A stretch of DNA of 64,000 bases. Source: Deinococcales bacterium. Lineage in GTDB: Bacteria > Deinococcota > Deinococci > Deinococcales > JAAFIG01. The DNA lies in the NCBI GenBank assembly GCA_013298595.1, contig JAAFIG010000020.1:1-64000 (forward strand), given 5' to 3'. The notes under the pieces were generated by a model that saw only the letters and a list, made by a program, of their open reading frames with translations, was not told the DNA's origin and ran no database searches. The translations under genes and the position numbers were made by a program. How positions within the stretch are numbered: the first letter of the stretch is position 1; every line of letters begins with the position of its first letter. Below, one piece after another: positions 26,101 through 35,648 of the stretch.

Positions 26101-26548
26101 GAAGCGAAACTTGCCATAATCGTTCGCGTTGCAATGTTAACCATTCGTCAAAATCAGGGCAATCCTCGAAATCGTAACCCTCGAGTAAACGCAAATTATT
26201 TTTTGCTGCACTGGCATACTGACGATTAAACACTTGCGTCTCGAGCAAAACCACATCCACTTCGATATCCTCTAAACGCAAAGCGGAATCACCAAGAATC
26301 AGACTGTCTTGGGTGTAATCCTTAATTCGTTTCAAGGCTTGTCGTAAATTATTGCGAGCTGTGGCTTCGGTACTATCCGCCCAGAGTAAACCCGCCAATC
26401 TCGAGCGAGTCTGAGCACCCTCGAGTGCTAAAAAAGCCAGTAAGCCAGCTTGTTTACGCTCGAGCCGATCTTTACGAAATTGGTCGCGCTGCAAGGTTGC
26501 CCCACCAAGCAATTGCAATTGCCAGCGACTATCTACTTCACGTAACAT
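23141..26548 (-). CDS. Large BTAD/SARP-type regulator with ATPase and TPR domains (1)
   Basis: A 1135-aa regulator. Residues about 1-90 are an OmpR/PhoB-type winged helix (RKQAGLLAFLALEG, LLWADSTEATARNNLRQALK). A bacterial transcriptional activation domain (BTAD) follows to about 245. An AAA/STAND ATPase has Walker A GEAGIGKSR near residue 283 and Walker B IALDDLQFMD near 388. The rest is TPR superhelix. The order is that of AfsR/SARP-like and MalT-like activators. The ATG at 26548 follows a leaderless -10 (TAGAAT). Very similar to the next gene, so the two arose by duplication. Candidate activator of the lipoprotein promoters. Confidence 0.88.
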   Translation of the reverse strand: MLREVDSRWQLQLLGGATLQRDQFRKDRLERKQAGLLAFLALEGAQTRSRLAGLLWADSTEATARNNLRQALKRIKDYTQDSLILGDSALRLEDIEVDVVLLETQVFNRQYASAAKNNLRLLEGYDFEDCPDFDEWLTLQRERLWQVSLQACVLEAARLEQNQQFSEALFWALESIKRDKVAESSYRTVMRLQYLLGDRGAAIQTFGTLEQTLQNELGVRPSATTLALLEEIRSSQALVPVQQTRVELPLSVLRPQKLVGREAAWQQMENAWAAGQAILLAGEAGIGKSRLLEDFLASKASSSIFSGRPGDATVSYATSARTYQQMLEKYTVILPDWVRLELSRILPSLRADQDVLAPLSNDSDVLRFYQAKSEVCQLALAAGMKHIALDDLQFMDTASFAAFQHVFQNHWGNPTGIRTILAYRPNELGVEANEILEQTITAGLAIKIELQLLSTSETTELLSSLALAKDFSSTDLQTYTNGNPLYLLEALRHTLETGADIKDAPRIKQLIAGRLGSLSPEATRLTQIAAVMNQDFTLDRAAMILEKNPFDLSNAMQQLEQAQVMQQERFVHDLIFETVKTSIGAGLQRYLHRQIAQILEAANLGDVSAIRVAEHYLQGQEDSKAIPFLWKAAIYFTSLLKFIEAGQTYETIAAAQFRLGDAREGCTALMWAAKHYLPLQRTDSMKKLVDTFFLYANTEDMRARAFGLQAHLFAAQGDLPAAEKSAFRGLEHAIVAQDLDVQQDIETSLGSFLYYQNKIKEAAIHFEASLALGKQAYEKNQHLQPIEVRLSKEQLAVSMGNTAAINDQLGMHQKAEQFHRESLLMVQQLELREHVFSALSNLGINLYNQGKLLESQQYFLQAKDILEEFSNKLLGGTGTLATLSSVEVVLGQYQSALGHARQGLKIAEESVPQRIALLQSRVAAVLRRLGQPEQALLILEDFLPKAQEIPIFYNMYLCELAITKKSLNQPTDVIEAELMQLRQKTTSIKDISTIDLVLCSLQAPTDAKETAKNLLKTVKPFNMNSIILTANIKLAQALLSLGQAQKALKLTTATLNSPDEIRSSIPIAEILWTHYQAQTATKDTTALTTLKTVLELIQSQQKTLDLEYQTTFLSKNLTNVAILEEARNQGLTVLP

Positions 26549-26555
26549 GCTTTGA

Positions 26556-26561
26556 ATTCTA
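26556..26561 (-). promoter_or_regulatory. -10 box of leaderless promoter of BTAD regulator 1
   Basis: Minus strand TAGAAT lies 7 nt before the ATG at 26548. Directly upstream is a direct repeat CTTCATA-TTA-CTTCATA (10-bp period), which could be a binding site for this or a sister regulator. Confidence 0.6.
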
Positions 26562-26616
26562 TATGAAGTAATATGAAGAGTTTTGCAGAACAACTAATCA
26601 ACTCGTTACAGACAAG

Positions 26617-29600
26617 CTAAGTAAGATTCTTTAAATCGAGATTATTGGCTTTAGCCGCCTCGAGAATCGCTTTGTTGATTGGATTATTGGTTAAAAAACT
26701 TTCTTGATACTCGAGTGGCAATGCTTTGTGTTGGGATTTTATTAGCGTTAGTGCTTGATGCAGAGGCTTGAGAGCATTTGCAGTTTGGTTGGCACTTAAC
26801 ACTTGATAATGAATCAAAAGTATTTCTGCAAATGGAGTCTCTGAACTCATGCCATCTGGGATTTGTGTTGCTAAACGGCTGTACTCGAGGGCTTTGGAGT
26901 TGCGTCCTAGTGCTAATAGCGCAGCGGCAGCTTGGGCATGAGCCGCAAAATTAAAAGATTGTAATTGCTTTTCTTTTGCTTCGGTTATTGTTTTGAGTGC
27001 TTGCTCGAGAGCTTCGTGTGGTTTATAAATTGCACAGAGTAAAAGTTGGCTTTGTAAGCGCTGGTCACGAGGCAATGCTTGGAAGTCTTGTTGCTCAAGT
27101 TTTTGCAGTGTTGTTGGTTGTAACAGCCCTTGCCAAAGCTCTAGATAGCACTGCTCAAGGAGTAAATGATGTCCGAAAGATAGTTGTTTAAGTGTAGCTG
27201 CTTGTATTTGGTTTTGTGCTTCTGTGAATTGCCCAAGGTGACGTAAGCAACCAATGACTCGAGCTAAAGCAATTGGTACGACTTTTAGACTAAACTCTTC
27301 TGCTAAGGCAAGTGCTGATTTGGCAGTGTTTAAGGCAGGTGCATACATGCCAAGAACGGTTTGGACTTTGGCAAAACTAATGCGATGATGGGCTGCCGAG
27401 GTATGCAGTTCTTTGTTATTGACAACTAAACTATCTGCTTCAAATTGTATGTTATAGGCTTGTTGATAATTTCCTTGATCGCGCAGGTTGGTCGAGTAAT
27501 TACCCAGTGCTTTGTAAAGAAATATTTGGTGATTAATGGTTTTAAAAATGGTAATGCTGTCCAAGTGATATTGAGCAGCGATTTGGTAATTGCCAAGTTG
27601 GTCGTGACAAATAGCAATGCTCTGCATTGAAACGGCTAAATCTTGTTGAAATGATAGCGCATCTGCCGAAGTTTTTACTTCTGGAATTAAACTTTTATTG
27701 AGCGCTAAACTCCGCTCGAGGTAAGGAACGGCTAAATCGAGTTGATGATGATGCCAGTAAGCTGTACCAACGGTATTTTCGAGTTTTGCTTGTAAACTAA
27801 CAGAGTTGGTTAAATTTGCTTGGGTCAGTCCTGCTAAAGCAGCTTTGATGGCTTCTTGGTATGTACCTTGCCACACCAGAACGGTACTTTTAGCAATCAG
27901 TGCACTTGCATGTTGGATTGGTGTCAAAGCACAGTTTACTAATGCTTGCATAACTTCAACAAGTGTGTCACTGAGTCCTAATAGTGTCAGATTATCGTAG
28001 GCTTGCTCAAAGGATTGAAAAGCGGCATTGTTATCGCTGAATTCGACTTCGATTCTGGCTTTTTTGATATATAAATCGGCTGTTTCTTTCAGACGGTATT
28101 GACTGCTTGAGAACACGGCAGCTTTTTCGAGGAAACCTAGAGCTTTGTTATTCTCGCCACCATTGATGTAATGGTCGGCTATTCTCATTGCCCCTGCGTC
28201 ACCTAAGTTGGCTTGTTCTAAAACATGAGCAATTTGCCGATGCAAATGACGTTTAATACTAGGATTGATTGACGAAATGACAGCTTCAAAAATAAGGTCA
28301 TGAATAAATACCTCACCCTGCATCACTTGGGTTTGCTCGAGTTGCTCAAGGATATCTGCTAGTGCGAATGCGTCTTGCTCAAAAATTTTGCCACCACGCT
28401 CAATGGTAAAATCTTGGTTCATAATGGCAGCAATTTGTGCTAACTGCATGGTTTTTGCGGGCAGATTCTCGAGGCGTTGCGTTATCAGTTGTTTTATTCG
28501 AGGGGCGTGTTGTAATTCGTTGCCTGTCTCGAGGCAGTAGCGAATACTCTCGAGCATATAAAGTGGGTTGCCATTGGTGTAGGTTTGAACTGCACTCGGC
28601 TCGAGATCTATATCAAGTTCTAAACTTTCTATTAACGCTTGGGTTTGCTTGGTGTTCAGTGGCTCGAGTTCGATGAGTACAGCCAGATTTGCAGCGATGG
28701 CTTGCTCGAGTCCTGCTTGGATTTCGGGTGGTAGTGTGCCTGTGCGGTACGATACGATGTTTTGGACTCCGTTTTGGGTTCCCCAGTGTTGCTGCATGAC
28801 AAATTGGGATATTTCAAAACTGGCATTATCAATATATTGGAGGTCGTCTACGACAATGCAACGCATGCCTTTTTCGTGGGCAAGCCGAGTGTTTTCGGCA
28901 GCGGCTTGAAAGAATCGTAATTGATCGGCGGCTGATTCGAGGGGTTTTAAGCTGTCAGTTGCTTGGCGTAAATCTGGGATGACGCGGCTTAGCTCGAGTC
29001 TGACCCAATCTGGCATTTCGGGTTTATATTGACTAAGCAGGTTTTTGCAAGTGCGGGCAAAAAATGCGTATGGCAAGTTAAGATCGCCAGGACGACTACT
29101 AAAATCGGTATATTCACCAAATAGACTTAAAAAATCTTGAACTAATCTGGTTTTCCCCATGCCTGGTGAGCCTGATATAAAAATGGCTTTGTTTTCTGCC
29201 CAGGCTTGGTGCATGGCAGCCCAAGCGGTTTCGCGTCCAATCAGATGCTTGGGACGCAGTACTGATAAGGGTAATTCGGGTTTTTGTGGTGCAATCTGGG
29301 GTAATTCATGACTTTCAATCTGGGATTTTAAGTGTAGTGTTTCTTTGGATGGTGCAACCCCGAGTTCTCGAGCTAAGATTTCGCTACATAGTGTAAAAGT
29401 TTTTAGGGCGGCACTGCGTTGACCAAGTAAGTACTGTAATTTCATGATACGCCGATATGAATTTTCGGCGACATTATCGCGTTTTAAAGCATTCTCTGCC
29501 CATTCTAGCGCTTGATTTAATTCACCTGCTTGCTCGAGTCGAGCCGATTCTAAGGTGGCGGCTTTGATGCCTTCTTGCCAGAAGTACTCGCGTTTTAAGG

Positions 29601-30015
29601 CTAACCAATCGGCAAAATCTGGACAATCCGAGAAATCGTACCCCTCGAGTAATAAGCCTTGTGATGAAGCGGCTTGGCTGTACTCGCCCATGAAGATGTT
29701 GGTTTCGAGCAGCAGCGCATCTACGGTGGTGTTAATTAATTGCAAATTGTTTTCACCAACAATAATGGTTTTTTCGGTGAAGTTACGAATGCGTTTGAGG
29801 GTTTGTGAGAGGTTATTGCGGGCTGTGGCTTCGCTACTATCTGCCCAGAGCCAACCTGCTATTTTACTACGGGTTTGTTCGCCTTCGAGAGCAAGTAATG
29901 CCAGTAAACCAGCCTGTTTGCGCTCCAAGCCAGATCGCATTTGTTGCTGCCGACGCAGCACAGTAGTCCCTAGAATAGATAACTGCCATAAGGTTGCTTC
30001 GGCTTCTGATTGCAT
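26617..30015 (-). CDS. Large BTAD/SARP-type regulator with ATPase and TPR domains (2)
   Basis: A 1132-aa paralogue of the gene at 23141. The winged helix is the same (RKQAGLLALLALEG, WLWADSSEATARNNL), then BTAD, then an ATPase with Walker A GSPGMGKTR near residue 280 and Walker B IVVDDLQYID near 387, and C-terminal TPRs (SKALEYSRLATQ). Transcription activation after ATP-dependent switching is the expected mode. The ATG at 30015 has a GAGGGGAG ribosome site and a TATAGAAT box about 20 bp further upstream, so unlike its sister it is not leaderless. 68 bp separate the two genes. Confidence 0.88.
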   Translation of the reverse strand: MQSEAEATLWQLSILGTTVLRRQQQMRSGLERKQAGLLALLALEGEQTRSKIAGWLWADSSEATARNNLSQTLKRIRNFTEKTIIVGENNLQLINTTVDALLLETNIFMGEYSQAASSQGLLLEGYDFSDCPDFADWLALKREYFWQEGIKAATLESARLEQAGELNQALEWAENALKRDNVAENSYRRIMKLQYLLGQRSAALKTFTLCSEILARELGVAPSKETLHLKSQIESHELPQIAPQKPELPLSVLRPKHLIGRETAWAAMHQAWAENKAIFISGSPGMGKTRLVQDFLSLFGEYTDFSSRPGDLNLPYAFFARTCKNLLSQYKPEMPDWVRLELSRVIPDLRQATDSLKPLESAADQLRFFQAAAENTRLAHEKGMRCIVVDDLQYIDNASFEISQFVMQQHWGTQNGVQNIVSYRTGTLPPEIQAGLEQAIAANLAVLIELEPLNTKQTQALIESLELDIDLEPSAVQTYTNGNPLYMLESIRYCLETGNELQHAPRIKQLITQRLENLPAKTMQLAQIAAIMNQDFTIERGGKIFEQDAFALADILEQLEQTQVMQGEVFIHDLIFEAVISSINPSIKRHLHRQIAHVLEQANLGDAGAMRIADHYINGGENNKALGFLEKAAVFSSSQYRLKETADLYIKKARIEVEFSDNNAAFQSFEQAYDNLTLLGLSDTLVEVMQALVNCALTPIQHASALIAKSTVLVWQGTYQEAIKAALAGLTQANLTNSVSLQAKLENTVGTAYWHHHQLDLAVPYLERSLALNKSLIPEVKTSADALSFQQDLAVSMQSIAICHDQLGNYQIAAQYHLDSITIFKTINHQIFLYKALGNYSTNLRDQGNYQQAYNIQFEADSLVVNNKELHTSAAHHRISFAKVQTVLGMYAPALNTAKSALALAEEFSLKVVPIALARVIGCLRHLGQFTEAQNQIQAATLKQLSFGHHLLLEQCYLELWQGLLQPTTLQKLEQQDFQALPRDQRLQSQLLLCAIYKPHEALEQALKTITEAKEKQLQSFNFAAHAQAAAALLALGRNSKALEYSRLATQIPDGMSSETPFAEILLIHYQVLSANQTANALKPLHQALTLIKSQHKALPLEYQESFLTNNPINKAILEAAKANNLDLKNLT

Positions 30016-30194
30016 TTTCTCCCCTCGAGATAGATTATTCTATACGATGAGTGCTATTTGAGTGTGAATCTGGTTGTAAGAACAAACGTTTGCATCTTGT
30101 CAGTCTCGAGTATCTGGGGTTCAATCAATCAAGAATTCACCTCGAGCCTTGCCACTGAGTAAGGAACACCGCAATACAACACCCGCTCGAGGTG

Positions 30195-30200
30195 TAAACT
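30195..30200 (+). promoter_or_regulatory. -10 box of the citrate synthase promoter
   Basis: TAAACT 32 bp before the GTG start; a leader of about 25 nt includes the ribosome site. The 217-bp region between this gene and BTAD regulator 2 is a divergent promoter region and holds nothing else recognised. Confidence 0.45.
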
Positions 30201-30232
30201 AGCTTATTTGTTCCACCCCCGAAGGAGTTGTT

Positions 30233-31399
30233 GTGACACAAACCATGCAAGATGTGCAAATTAGTACTAAACCCGCTGTGATGGAAGGCTTAAAAGGCGT
30301 GGTTTTCACCGAATCGAAACTATCTTTTATTGATGGCGAAAAAGGCATCCTTAAATATGTTGGTATTCCGATTCAAGAACTCGCCGAGAACAGCACTTAC
30401 GAAGAAACCGCTTTTTTACTGTTCAATGCACGTTTACCCAGCAAATCTGAACTCGAGGCTTTTGATGCCGAGTTGCGCTCAAGACGGGTTATTCCCGCTG
30501 GTTTAATCGAACAAATGCGTTTATACCCAAAGGATTTGCATCCAATGCACGCTTTACGAACAGCCATCTCGAGTCTGGCGATGTTTGATCAGACAGCTGA
30601 TGACACCTCAGAAGCGGGTAAACTCGAGAAAGCTCTGAATTTAACAGCCCAAACAGCTACTATTATTGCGGCTTTGTTTCGTTTACAACAAGGTCTCGAG
30701 CCTGTGGCAGCTAAAACCACCTTGAATCATGCGGCTAATTTCTTGTATATGTTGCATGATGCCGAACCCAGTGCCGAACAAGCCCGTTTATTCGATATTG
30801 CTTTAATTTTACATGCCGACCATGGCATGAATGCCAGTACTTTCACGGGTATTGCCACTGCCAGCACTTTATCGGACATGTACTCGAGTATCACCAGTGC
30901 GATTGGAAGCCTTAAAGGTCCTTTGCATGGTGGTGCCAACGAAGCTGTGATGGATATGTTAGCGCAAATTGGTTCACCCGAAAATGCTGAAAGCTTTATC
31001 AATGCTAAACTCGAGAAAAAAGAGAAAATCATGGGCGTAGGACATGCGGTTTATAAATTCTTTGATCCTCGCTCTCGGGTTTTAAAAGAATATGCCGAAG
31101 TTGTTGCCAATAAACATGGTAAAAGCCTAGCTTACAGCACCCTCGAGAAAGTTGAAGAAATTGTGGTAGCACGCCTTGGTAGTCGAGGTATTTATCCTAA
31201 TGTGGATTTTTATAGTGGTGTGGTTTACTCCGATCTTGGTTTACCAAAATCGTATTTCACACCGATTTTTGCCCTTTCAAGAATCGCAGGTTGGACTGCC
31301 AGCATTATCGAATACACCAAGAAAAACAGTATTTTGCGTCCAACTGCTAATTACACTGGACCTTCAGATGCACACTGGATTCCGCTCGAGCAACGATAA
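30233..31399 (+). CDS. gltA: Citrate synthase
   Basis: A 388-aa type II-like (short form) citrate synthase that condenses oxaloacetate and acetyl-CoA at the entry of the TCA cycle. Active-site segments are visible: LILHADHGMNAS (first His), SLKGPLHGGANEAVM (second His), GVGHAVYKFFDPRSRVLKEY (third His and acidic site) and NVDFYSGVVY. The start is GTG at 30233 with GAAGGAG upstream. It ends with a palindromic terminator and is followed by pgi. Confidence 0.96.
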   Translation: MTQTMQDVQISTKPAVMEGLKGVVFTESKLSFIDGEKGILKYVGIPIQELAENSTYEETAFLLFNARLPSKSELEAFDAELRSRRVIPAGLIEQMRLYPKDLHPMHALRTAISSLAMFDQTADDTSEAGKLEKALNLTAQTATIIAALFRLQQGLEPVAAKTTLNHAANFLYMLHDAEPSAEQARLFDIALILHADHGMNASTFTGIATASTLSDMYSSITSAIGSLKGPLHGGANEAVMDMLAQIGSPENAESFINAKLEKKEKIMGVGHAVYKFFDPRSRVLKEYAEVVANKHGKSLAYSTLEKVEEIVVARLGSRGIYPNVDFYSGVVYSDLGLPKSYFTPIFALSRIAGWTASIIEYTKKNSILRPTANYTGPSDAHWIPLEQR

Positions 31400-31419
31400 C
31401 CTAATCAGAGAACTATATG

Positions 31420-31445
31420 GGCGAGGCTTGCCTCGCCTGTTTTTG
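31420..31445 (+). terminator. Terminator of gltA, GCGAGGC palindromic repeat copy 2
   Basis: GGCGAGGC / GCCTCGCC, an 8-bp perfect stem with a TT loop, followed by TGTTTTTG. This is the most symmetrical copy of a repeat also found at 2829 and 58269. It lies 11 bp before the pgi start. Confidence 0.75.
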
Positions 31446-31455
31446 AGAGGACACC

Positions 31456-33078
31456 ATGTCTACATTGACCACTTCCCCCGCTTGGCAAGCTCTCGAGCAG
31501 CACTACACAGAAATTCAAGAAACGCATTTGCGTCAGTTATTTGCTTCCGATCCGACTCGAGGCACACGTTTTTCACTCGAAGCAGCCGAGCTATACTTGG
31601 ATTACTCAAAAAATCGTGTCACCGATACAACCATAGCTTTGTTACTCGAGTTAGCCAAGGCAGCTGGATTAGAAAATAAAATCAAAGCGATGTTTAATGG
31701 TGAGAAAATCAATACCACCGAGCAGCGAGCTGTTTTACACACGGCTTTACGTGCCGCTCGAGATGCTGATGTGCGGGTGGATGGCGTTAATGTTATCCCA
31801 GAAGTCTATGCCGTACTGGACAAAATGGCAGAATTTGCCGAGAAAATCCGTACTGGGCAATGGCTGGGGCATACAGGTAAACGCATTAAAAACATTGTGA
31901 ATATCGGTATTGGTGGCTCGGATTTAGGTCCAGTCATGGCATATAAAGCCCTTGGGTTTTACTCGCAACGCAATTTGGTCTTTCGCTTTGTTTCTAATGT
32001 AGACAGCACTGATTTTATCGAAGCTACAAAGGATCTGCACCCCGAAGAAACCTTATTTATTATTTGTTCTAAAACCTTTACCACCCAAGAAACCATGCAA
32101 AATGCAGTTTCTGCCAGAGCATGGAGTTTAGCGGTCTTGCGCGACGAAACAGCGGTTTCAAAACATTTTGTGGCAGTCAGTACCAATGCAACCGAAGTCG
32201 CAAAATTTGGTATTGATACCAGCAGTATGTTTGGCTTCTGGGACTGGGTTGGTGGGCGTTACTCCATGACATCCGCTGTTGGTTTATCGTTAATGATAGC
32301 CATTGGACAAGCCAGCTATCATAATTTGCTCGAGGGTTTCCGTGCCATGGATACCCATTTTAGAACTGCGCCTTTTGAACAAAATATGCCAGTCATTCTT
32401 GGTTTACTGGGTATTTGGTATAACAATTTTTTTGGCGCTGCCAGCCATGCTGTGTTGCCTTACGATCATTATTTAACGTATTTTAGTGCGTATTTACAAC
32501 AACTCGATATGGAAAGTAATGGCAAAACCACAACACTTGTTGGCTCGAGGACAGATTATGAAACTGGGCAGATTATTTGGGGGCAGCCTGGTACTAATGG
32601 GCAACACGCTTTTTACCAACTCATTCACCAAGGTTCTAAATTGATTCCTTGCGATTTTATTGCCTTTAGTAAAAGCCTTAATCCACTGGGGCAGCACCAC
32701 GATCTACTGTTAGCAAATGTTTTTGCCCAAAGCCAAGCTTTGGCATTTGGTAAAACCCCCGAAGAAGTGATTCGAGATGGTGTTAAACCCGAACTTGTCG
32801 CCCATAAAGTCTTTGCTGGTAACAAACCAAGTAATACGATTATGGCAGCCGAATTAACGCCCTTTACCCTAGGTGCTTTGGTGGCATTATATGAACACAA
32901 AGTTTTTGTTCAAGGTGTTATCTGGGATGTCAATAGTTTTGACCAATGGGGTGTAGAACTTGGTAAGGTATTAGCACAAAATATTGCACAGCAATTAATC
33001 AATCATCAAACACCGCCACTCGAGCAAGATAGCAGCACCAACGCGTTGCTCGCACGGCACTGGCAACGTCAGAAATAA
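31456..33078 (+). CDS. pgi: Glucose-6-phosphate isomerase
   Basis: A 540-aa phosphoglucose isomerase interconverting glucose-6-phosphate and fructose-6-phosphate. Signature segments: [50 protein letters not shown], and the catalytic region with ESNGK and [15 protein letters not shown]. Length and motif order agree with the long (E. coli type) form. ATG at 31456 preceded by GAGAGG. Confidence 0.97.
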   Translation: MSTLTTSPAWQALEQHYTEIQETHLRQLFASDPTRGTRFSLEAAELYLDYSKNRVTDTTIALLLELAKAAGLENKIKAMFNGEKINTTEQRAVLHTALRAARDADVRVDGVNVIPEVYAVLDKMAEFAEKIRTGQWLGHTGKRIKNIVNIGIGGSDLGPVMAYKALGFYSQRNLVFRFVSNVDSTDFIEATKDLHPEETLFIICSKTFTTQETMQNAVSARAWSLAVLRDETAVSKHFVAVSTNATEVAKFGIDTSSMFGFWDWVGGRYSMTSAVGLSLMIAIGQASYHNLLEGFRAMDTHFRTAPFEQNMPVILGLLGIWYNNFFGAASHAVLPYDHYLTYFSAYLQQLDMESNGKTTTLVGSRTDYETGQIIWGQPGTNGQHAFYQLIHQGSKLIPCDFIAFSKSLNPLGQHHDLLLANVFAQSQALAFGKTPEEVIRDGVKPELVAHKVFAGNKPSNTIMAAELTPFTLGALVALYEHKVFVQGVIWDVNSFDQWGVELGKVLAQNIAQQLINHQTPPLEQDSSTNALLARHWQRQK

Positions 33079-33107
33079 ACAGCATAAACTGCGCGAAGCC
33101 GTTTAAC

Positions 33108-35300
33108 TCAAGCTCGAGTTATTGAATATTGTTGTTTTAGGCGGCTTTGAAACCCCTGTTGCAATTCTGGGTATGTTTCAAGACTTTGGGTTAAATGCTC
33201 GAGCACTTGGTTGTACGGTTCTGCTAAGGCAATTCGTAGGGCAAGTTCTTCGAGACCTGTGACAGTAGGAAGCACTTTTTGCCCAGCAGCAAGATTTTCT
33301 TGAGTTGGCTCGAGCCGAATTTTTAAGGCTAAAATTCTTGTTGCAAATTGCTGATTGCCAGATAATTCCTCGAGAATTTCGCTTGGAATAGGTTGTTGCA
33401 ATTGCTCAAGAGCGATGGCTTTGGAGTACAAACTGGCTAAGCGAATTTCTTGGTTTGTATGATCTACAAGTAATTCCAAAATGTCTAATGATTGTTTGTA
33501 GTTGCCTTCGGCAAGCAGTAAATCTGCTTTTTGTAAATTATAATGACTTTGTAATTCTTGTAAACCTGTTGATTCCATGAGTTGTTTAGCTTCTGCTAAA
33601 TGATTCCAAGCTGCCACAAAATCACCAACCTGAGCCACATATTCAACTTGGGCTAGTAAACGTGCAACAAGCCCTCGAGTATCTTTGATTTTGCGGGCAC
33701 ATTCAATACCAGCTAAACCTGTTTCAATAGCAACCCCTAAGTTGCCACGTTGATAATGGGATATCGCCAGATTATTCAAAATTGAACCCTCAAGCACTGG
33801 GTTTCCAGTCACTCGAGCCACTTCGATGGCTTCCTCGAGGGTTGCAGTCAAAGCTGTGTTATCACCAAGATTGGCATAGACTTTAGAAATATTGACCAAC
33901 ACCATCGCCAGATTAATAGCGTTGTTGCTCGATTCGCATTCGCGTTTTGCCATCTCAAGCCACTCGAGTGCTTTCAGGTTCTCGCCGTCCATCATGGCAA
34001 AAATTCCTGCCATACTGAGGATTCCTGGGCGGTAAAATCGCTCGTCGGTATCTTGCAGCAGTGTTAAAGCAGTTTGATGTAAGGCTCGAGCTTCGCTGAT
34101 ATTGCCACGCTGCATTTCGAGTTGAGCTAAACCATAATGAGCATGGACACGTTCATTAATTTTTTGGATGGGTAGCAAATCCACGGCTTGACGAAAAGCG
34201 ATGTTCGCTTCGGCTAATTTACCAAGCCGCATGTTGCAAGCTCCGGAGACATACTGAGCTAAGCTCGAGGCTTCCTTAGACAGCAATGGATTGCGTAAGG
34301 CAGCTGTGGCGGTTTCTAAAGCTGCTGCAAAATTTTGTGTTTGGGTTAACCATTGGGCTTTTGTGACCAATGCTTCGCCCTCGAGTCGGGAGTCTCCTCG
34401 ACTGCATTGCTCTAATGCCAAAAGTTCTTTTTCGATTTCATCTACTTTAGACATCCGATATAACAATTCGATACGTTTTTTGTGCAAACCAGCTTTTTCA
34501 CTCGGAATTTTTTGTAATTGTAATGCATTACCAAAATGCTCAAAAGACGCTGCGTAATCATGTAATTGCTCGGCTTCGGCAGCCGCTGCTAAGCGAAAAG
34601 TAATCGCTTCTTTGCCACGCCCTAACCGCTCGAGCAACTTAGCGCTTCCTTCAGCATTGGCACTATCAGAAACCAAAAGTTGGGCAGTCTCGAGTTTAGG
34701 GGTTAAACCAATCTCGGCTAAACGCTGCTTAAACAAATCAAAAACCCGTTCGGCTTCGTCACGTTGTCCTTGGTTTAACAAACAACGCAATAAAGCTTGC
34801 GAATCAAAGTCAGATAAAGGCTCGAGCAACATAATTTCTTGATAAACAACTATCGCAGCGCTGACATCGGTTAACTCGAGTCTTGCTGCATGGTTTCGCA
34901 TTTGCTCGAGCCGTTTTTTACTCAAATCAAGTCGTTGCTGCTCGAGCCACGTTTCAAACTCGGGTGCGTCTGATAATTGCAGACCCTGTAAAAATTCACC
35001 AGCTTCGGAGAACACCTCGAGATCGGTTTGAAAAGCAAGCAATTGCACTGTGGTATTGGTAATCTCGAGAAAGTCTTTGATTTCCGTTTCGCGCAGCCGA
35101 TGCAATTCGCGGCGCAAATTCCCACTGGCATTACTGACACCACCCCAAAGCAATTCTGCTAGTGTTTGGCGTTGCACAACGCCCTCGAGCGCAAGGTACG
35201 CCAGTAAAGCTAAACTTTTTTTTGTCAATTTCACTTCACGTTTTTTTAGTAAAACCTGAGGAGTCCCCAACAGTTTTAACTCGAGTTTTTGCAGCTTCAT
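33108..35300 (-). CDS. BTAD-domain regulator with TPR repeats (no ATPase)
   Basis: A 730-aa regulator. The N-terminus is a winged helix (KKSLALLAYLALEGVVQR, LLWGGVSNASGNLRRELHRL), followed by BTAD (to about residue 215) and a TPR superhelix (HAHYGLAQLEMQRGNISEAR). Unlike the two larger regulators it has no Walker motifs, so signalling should be by protein binding only. It has the densest CTCGAG content counted here, 21 copies. A leaderless promoter fixes the ATG at 35300. It is the third BTAD regulator next to the lipoprotein cluster. Confidence 0.85.
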   Translation of the reverse strand: MKLQKLELKLLGTPQVLLKKREVKLTKKSLALLAYLALEGVVQRQTLAELLWGGVSNASGNLRRELHRLRETEIKDFLEITNTTVQLLAFQTDLEVFSEAGEFLQGLQLSDAPEFETWLEQQRLDLSKKRLEQMRNHAARLELTDVSAAIVVYQEIMLLEPLSDFDSQALLRCLLNQGQRDEAERVFDLFKQRLAEIGLTPKLETAQLLVSDSANAEGSAKLLERLGRGKEAITFRLAAAAEAEQLHDYAASFEHFGNALQLQKIPSEKAGLHKKRIELLYRMSKVDEIEKELLALEQCSRGDSRLEGEALVTKAQWLTQTQNFAAALETATAALRNPLLSKEASSLAQYVSGACNMRLGKLAEANIAFRQAVDLLPIQKINERVHAHYGLAQLEMQRGNISEARALHQTALTLLQDTDERFYRPGILSMAGIFAMMDGENLKALEWLEMAKRECESSNNAINLAMVLVNISKVYANLGDNTALTATLEEAIEVARVTGNPVLEGSILNNLAISHYQRGNLGVAIETGLAGIECARKIKDTRGLVARLLAQVEYVAQVGDFVAAWNHLAEAKQLMESTGLQELQSHYNLQKADLLLAEGNYKQSLDILELLVDHTNQEIRLASLYSKAIALEQLQQPIPSEILEELSGNQQFATRILALKIRLEPTQENLAAGQKVLPTVTGLEELALRIALAEPYNQVLEHLTQSLETYPELQQGFQSRLKQQYSITRA

Positions 35301-35305
35301 GCTGT

Positions 35306-35311
35306 ATTTTA
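35306..35311 (-). promoter_or_regulatory. -10 box of leaderless promoter of the third BTAD regulator
   Basis: Minus strand TAAAAT ends 5 nt before the ATG at 35300, without a ribosome site. Confidence 0.6.
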
Positions 35312-35340
35312 CCCATTTGCAATATTTGAAATCGAAACGA

Positions 35341-35414
35341 GCGTTACCAAGTTCAGGAATGGAATACGAAACACTATGTTTTTCCTTTCTAGGAAGCTAT
35401 TTTTTTGGTAACGC
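35341..35414. repeat. 10-bp inverted repeat with 54-bp spacing
   Basis: GCGTTACCAA at 35341-35350 and TTGGTAACGC at 35405-35414 are perfect reverse complements. They lie in the 348-bp gap between the third BTAD regulator and the Ig-like lipoprotein. No gene was found inside. Confidence 0.8.
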
Positions 35415-35434
35415 AAAAGTAACGCCCCTACTGT

Positions 35435-35490
35435 CAAACTAATAGCATCAAACAAGCAAAGAGGCTTGCTGGTTTGATGCTATTAGTTTG
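35435..35490. repeat. Perfect 19-bp inverted repeat forming a large hairpin
   Basis: CAAACTAATAGCATCAAAC (35435-35453) and GTTTGATGCTATTAGTTTG (35472-35490) pair perfectly around 18 nt, in which AAGC/GCTT can pair again. There is no T-tract right after it, so it is not a standard terminator. It is the most stable structure of the 35301-35648 gap. Confidence 0.9.
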
Positions 35491-35648
35491 TACAACATCT
35501 CGAGCAAAGGTATAGAAGAAACATTCACAATTTTGGCAAATCGGCATCCGTAGGGTGACTCAACCATCTCTGAGTAAGGTTTGGTCGAAAATGCCCTAAA
35601 GCAGCGGCAGAATGCAATTATCTGCACGCTTGAACCAAGGAGAATCAT

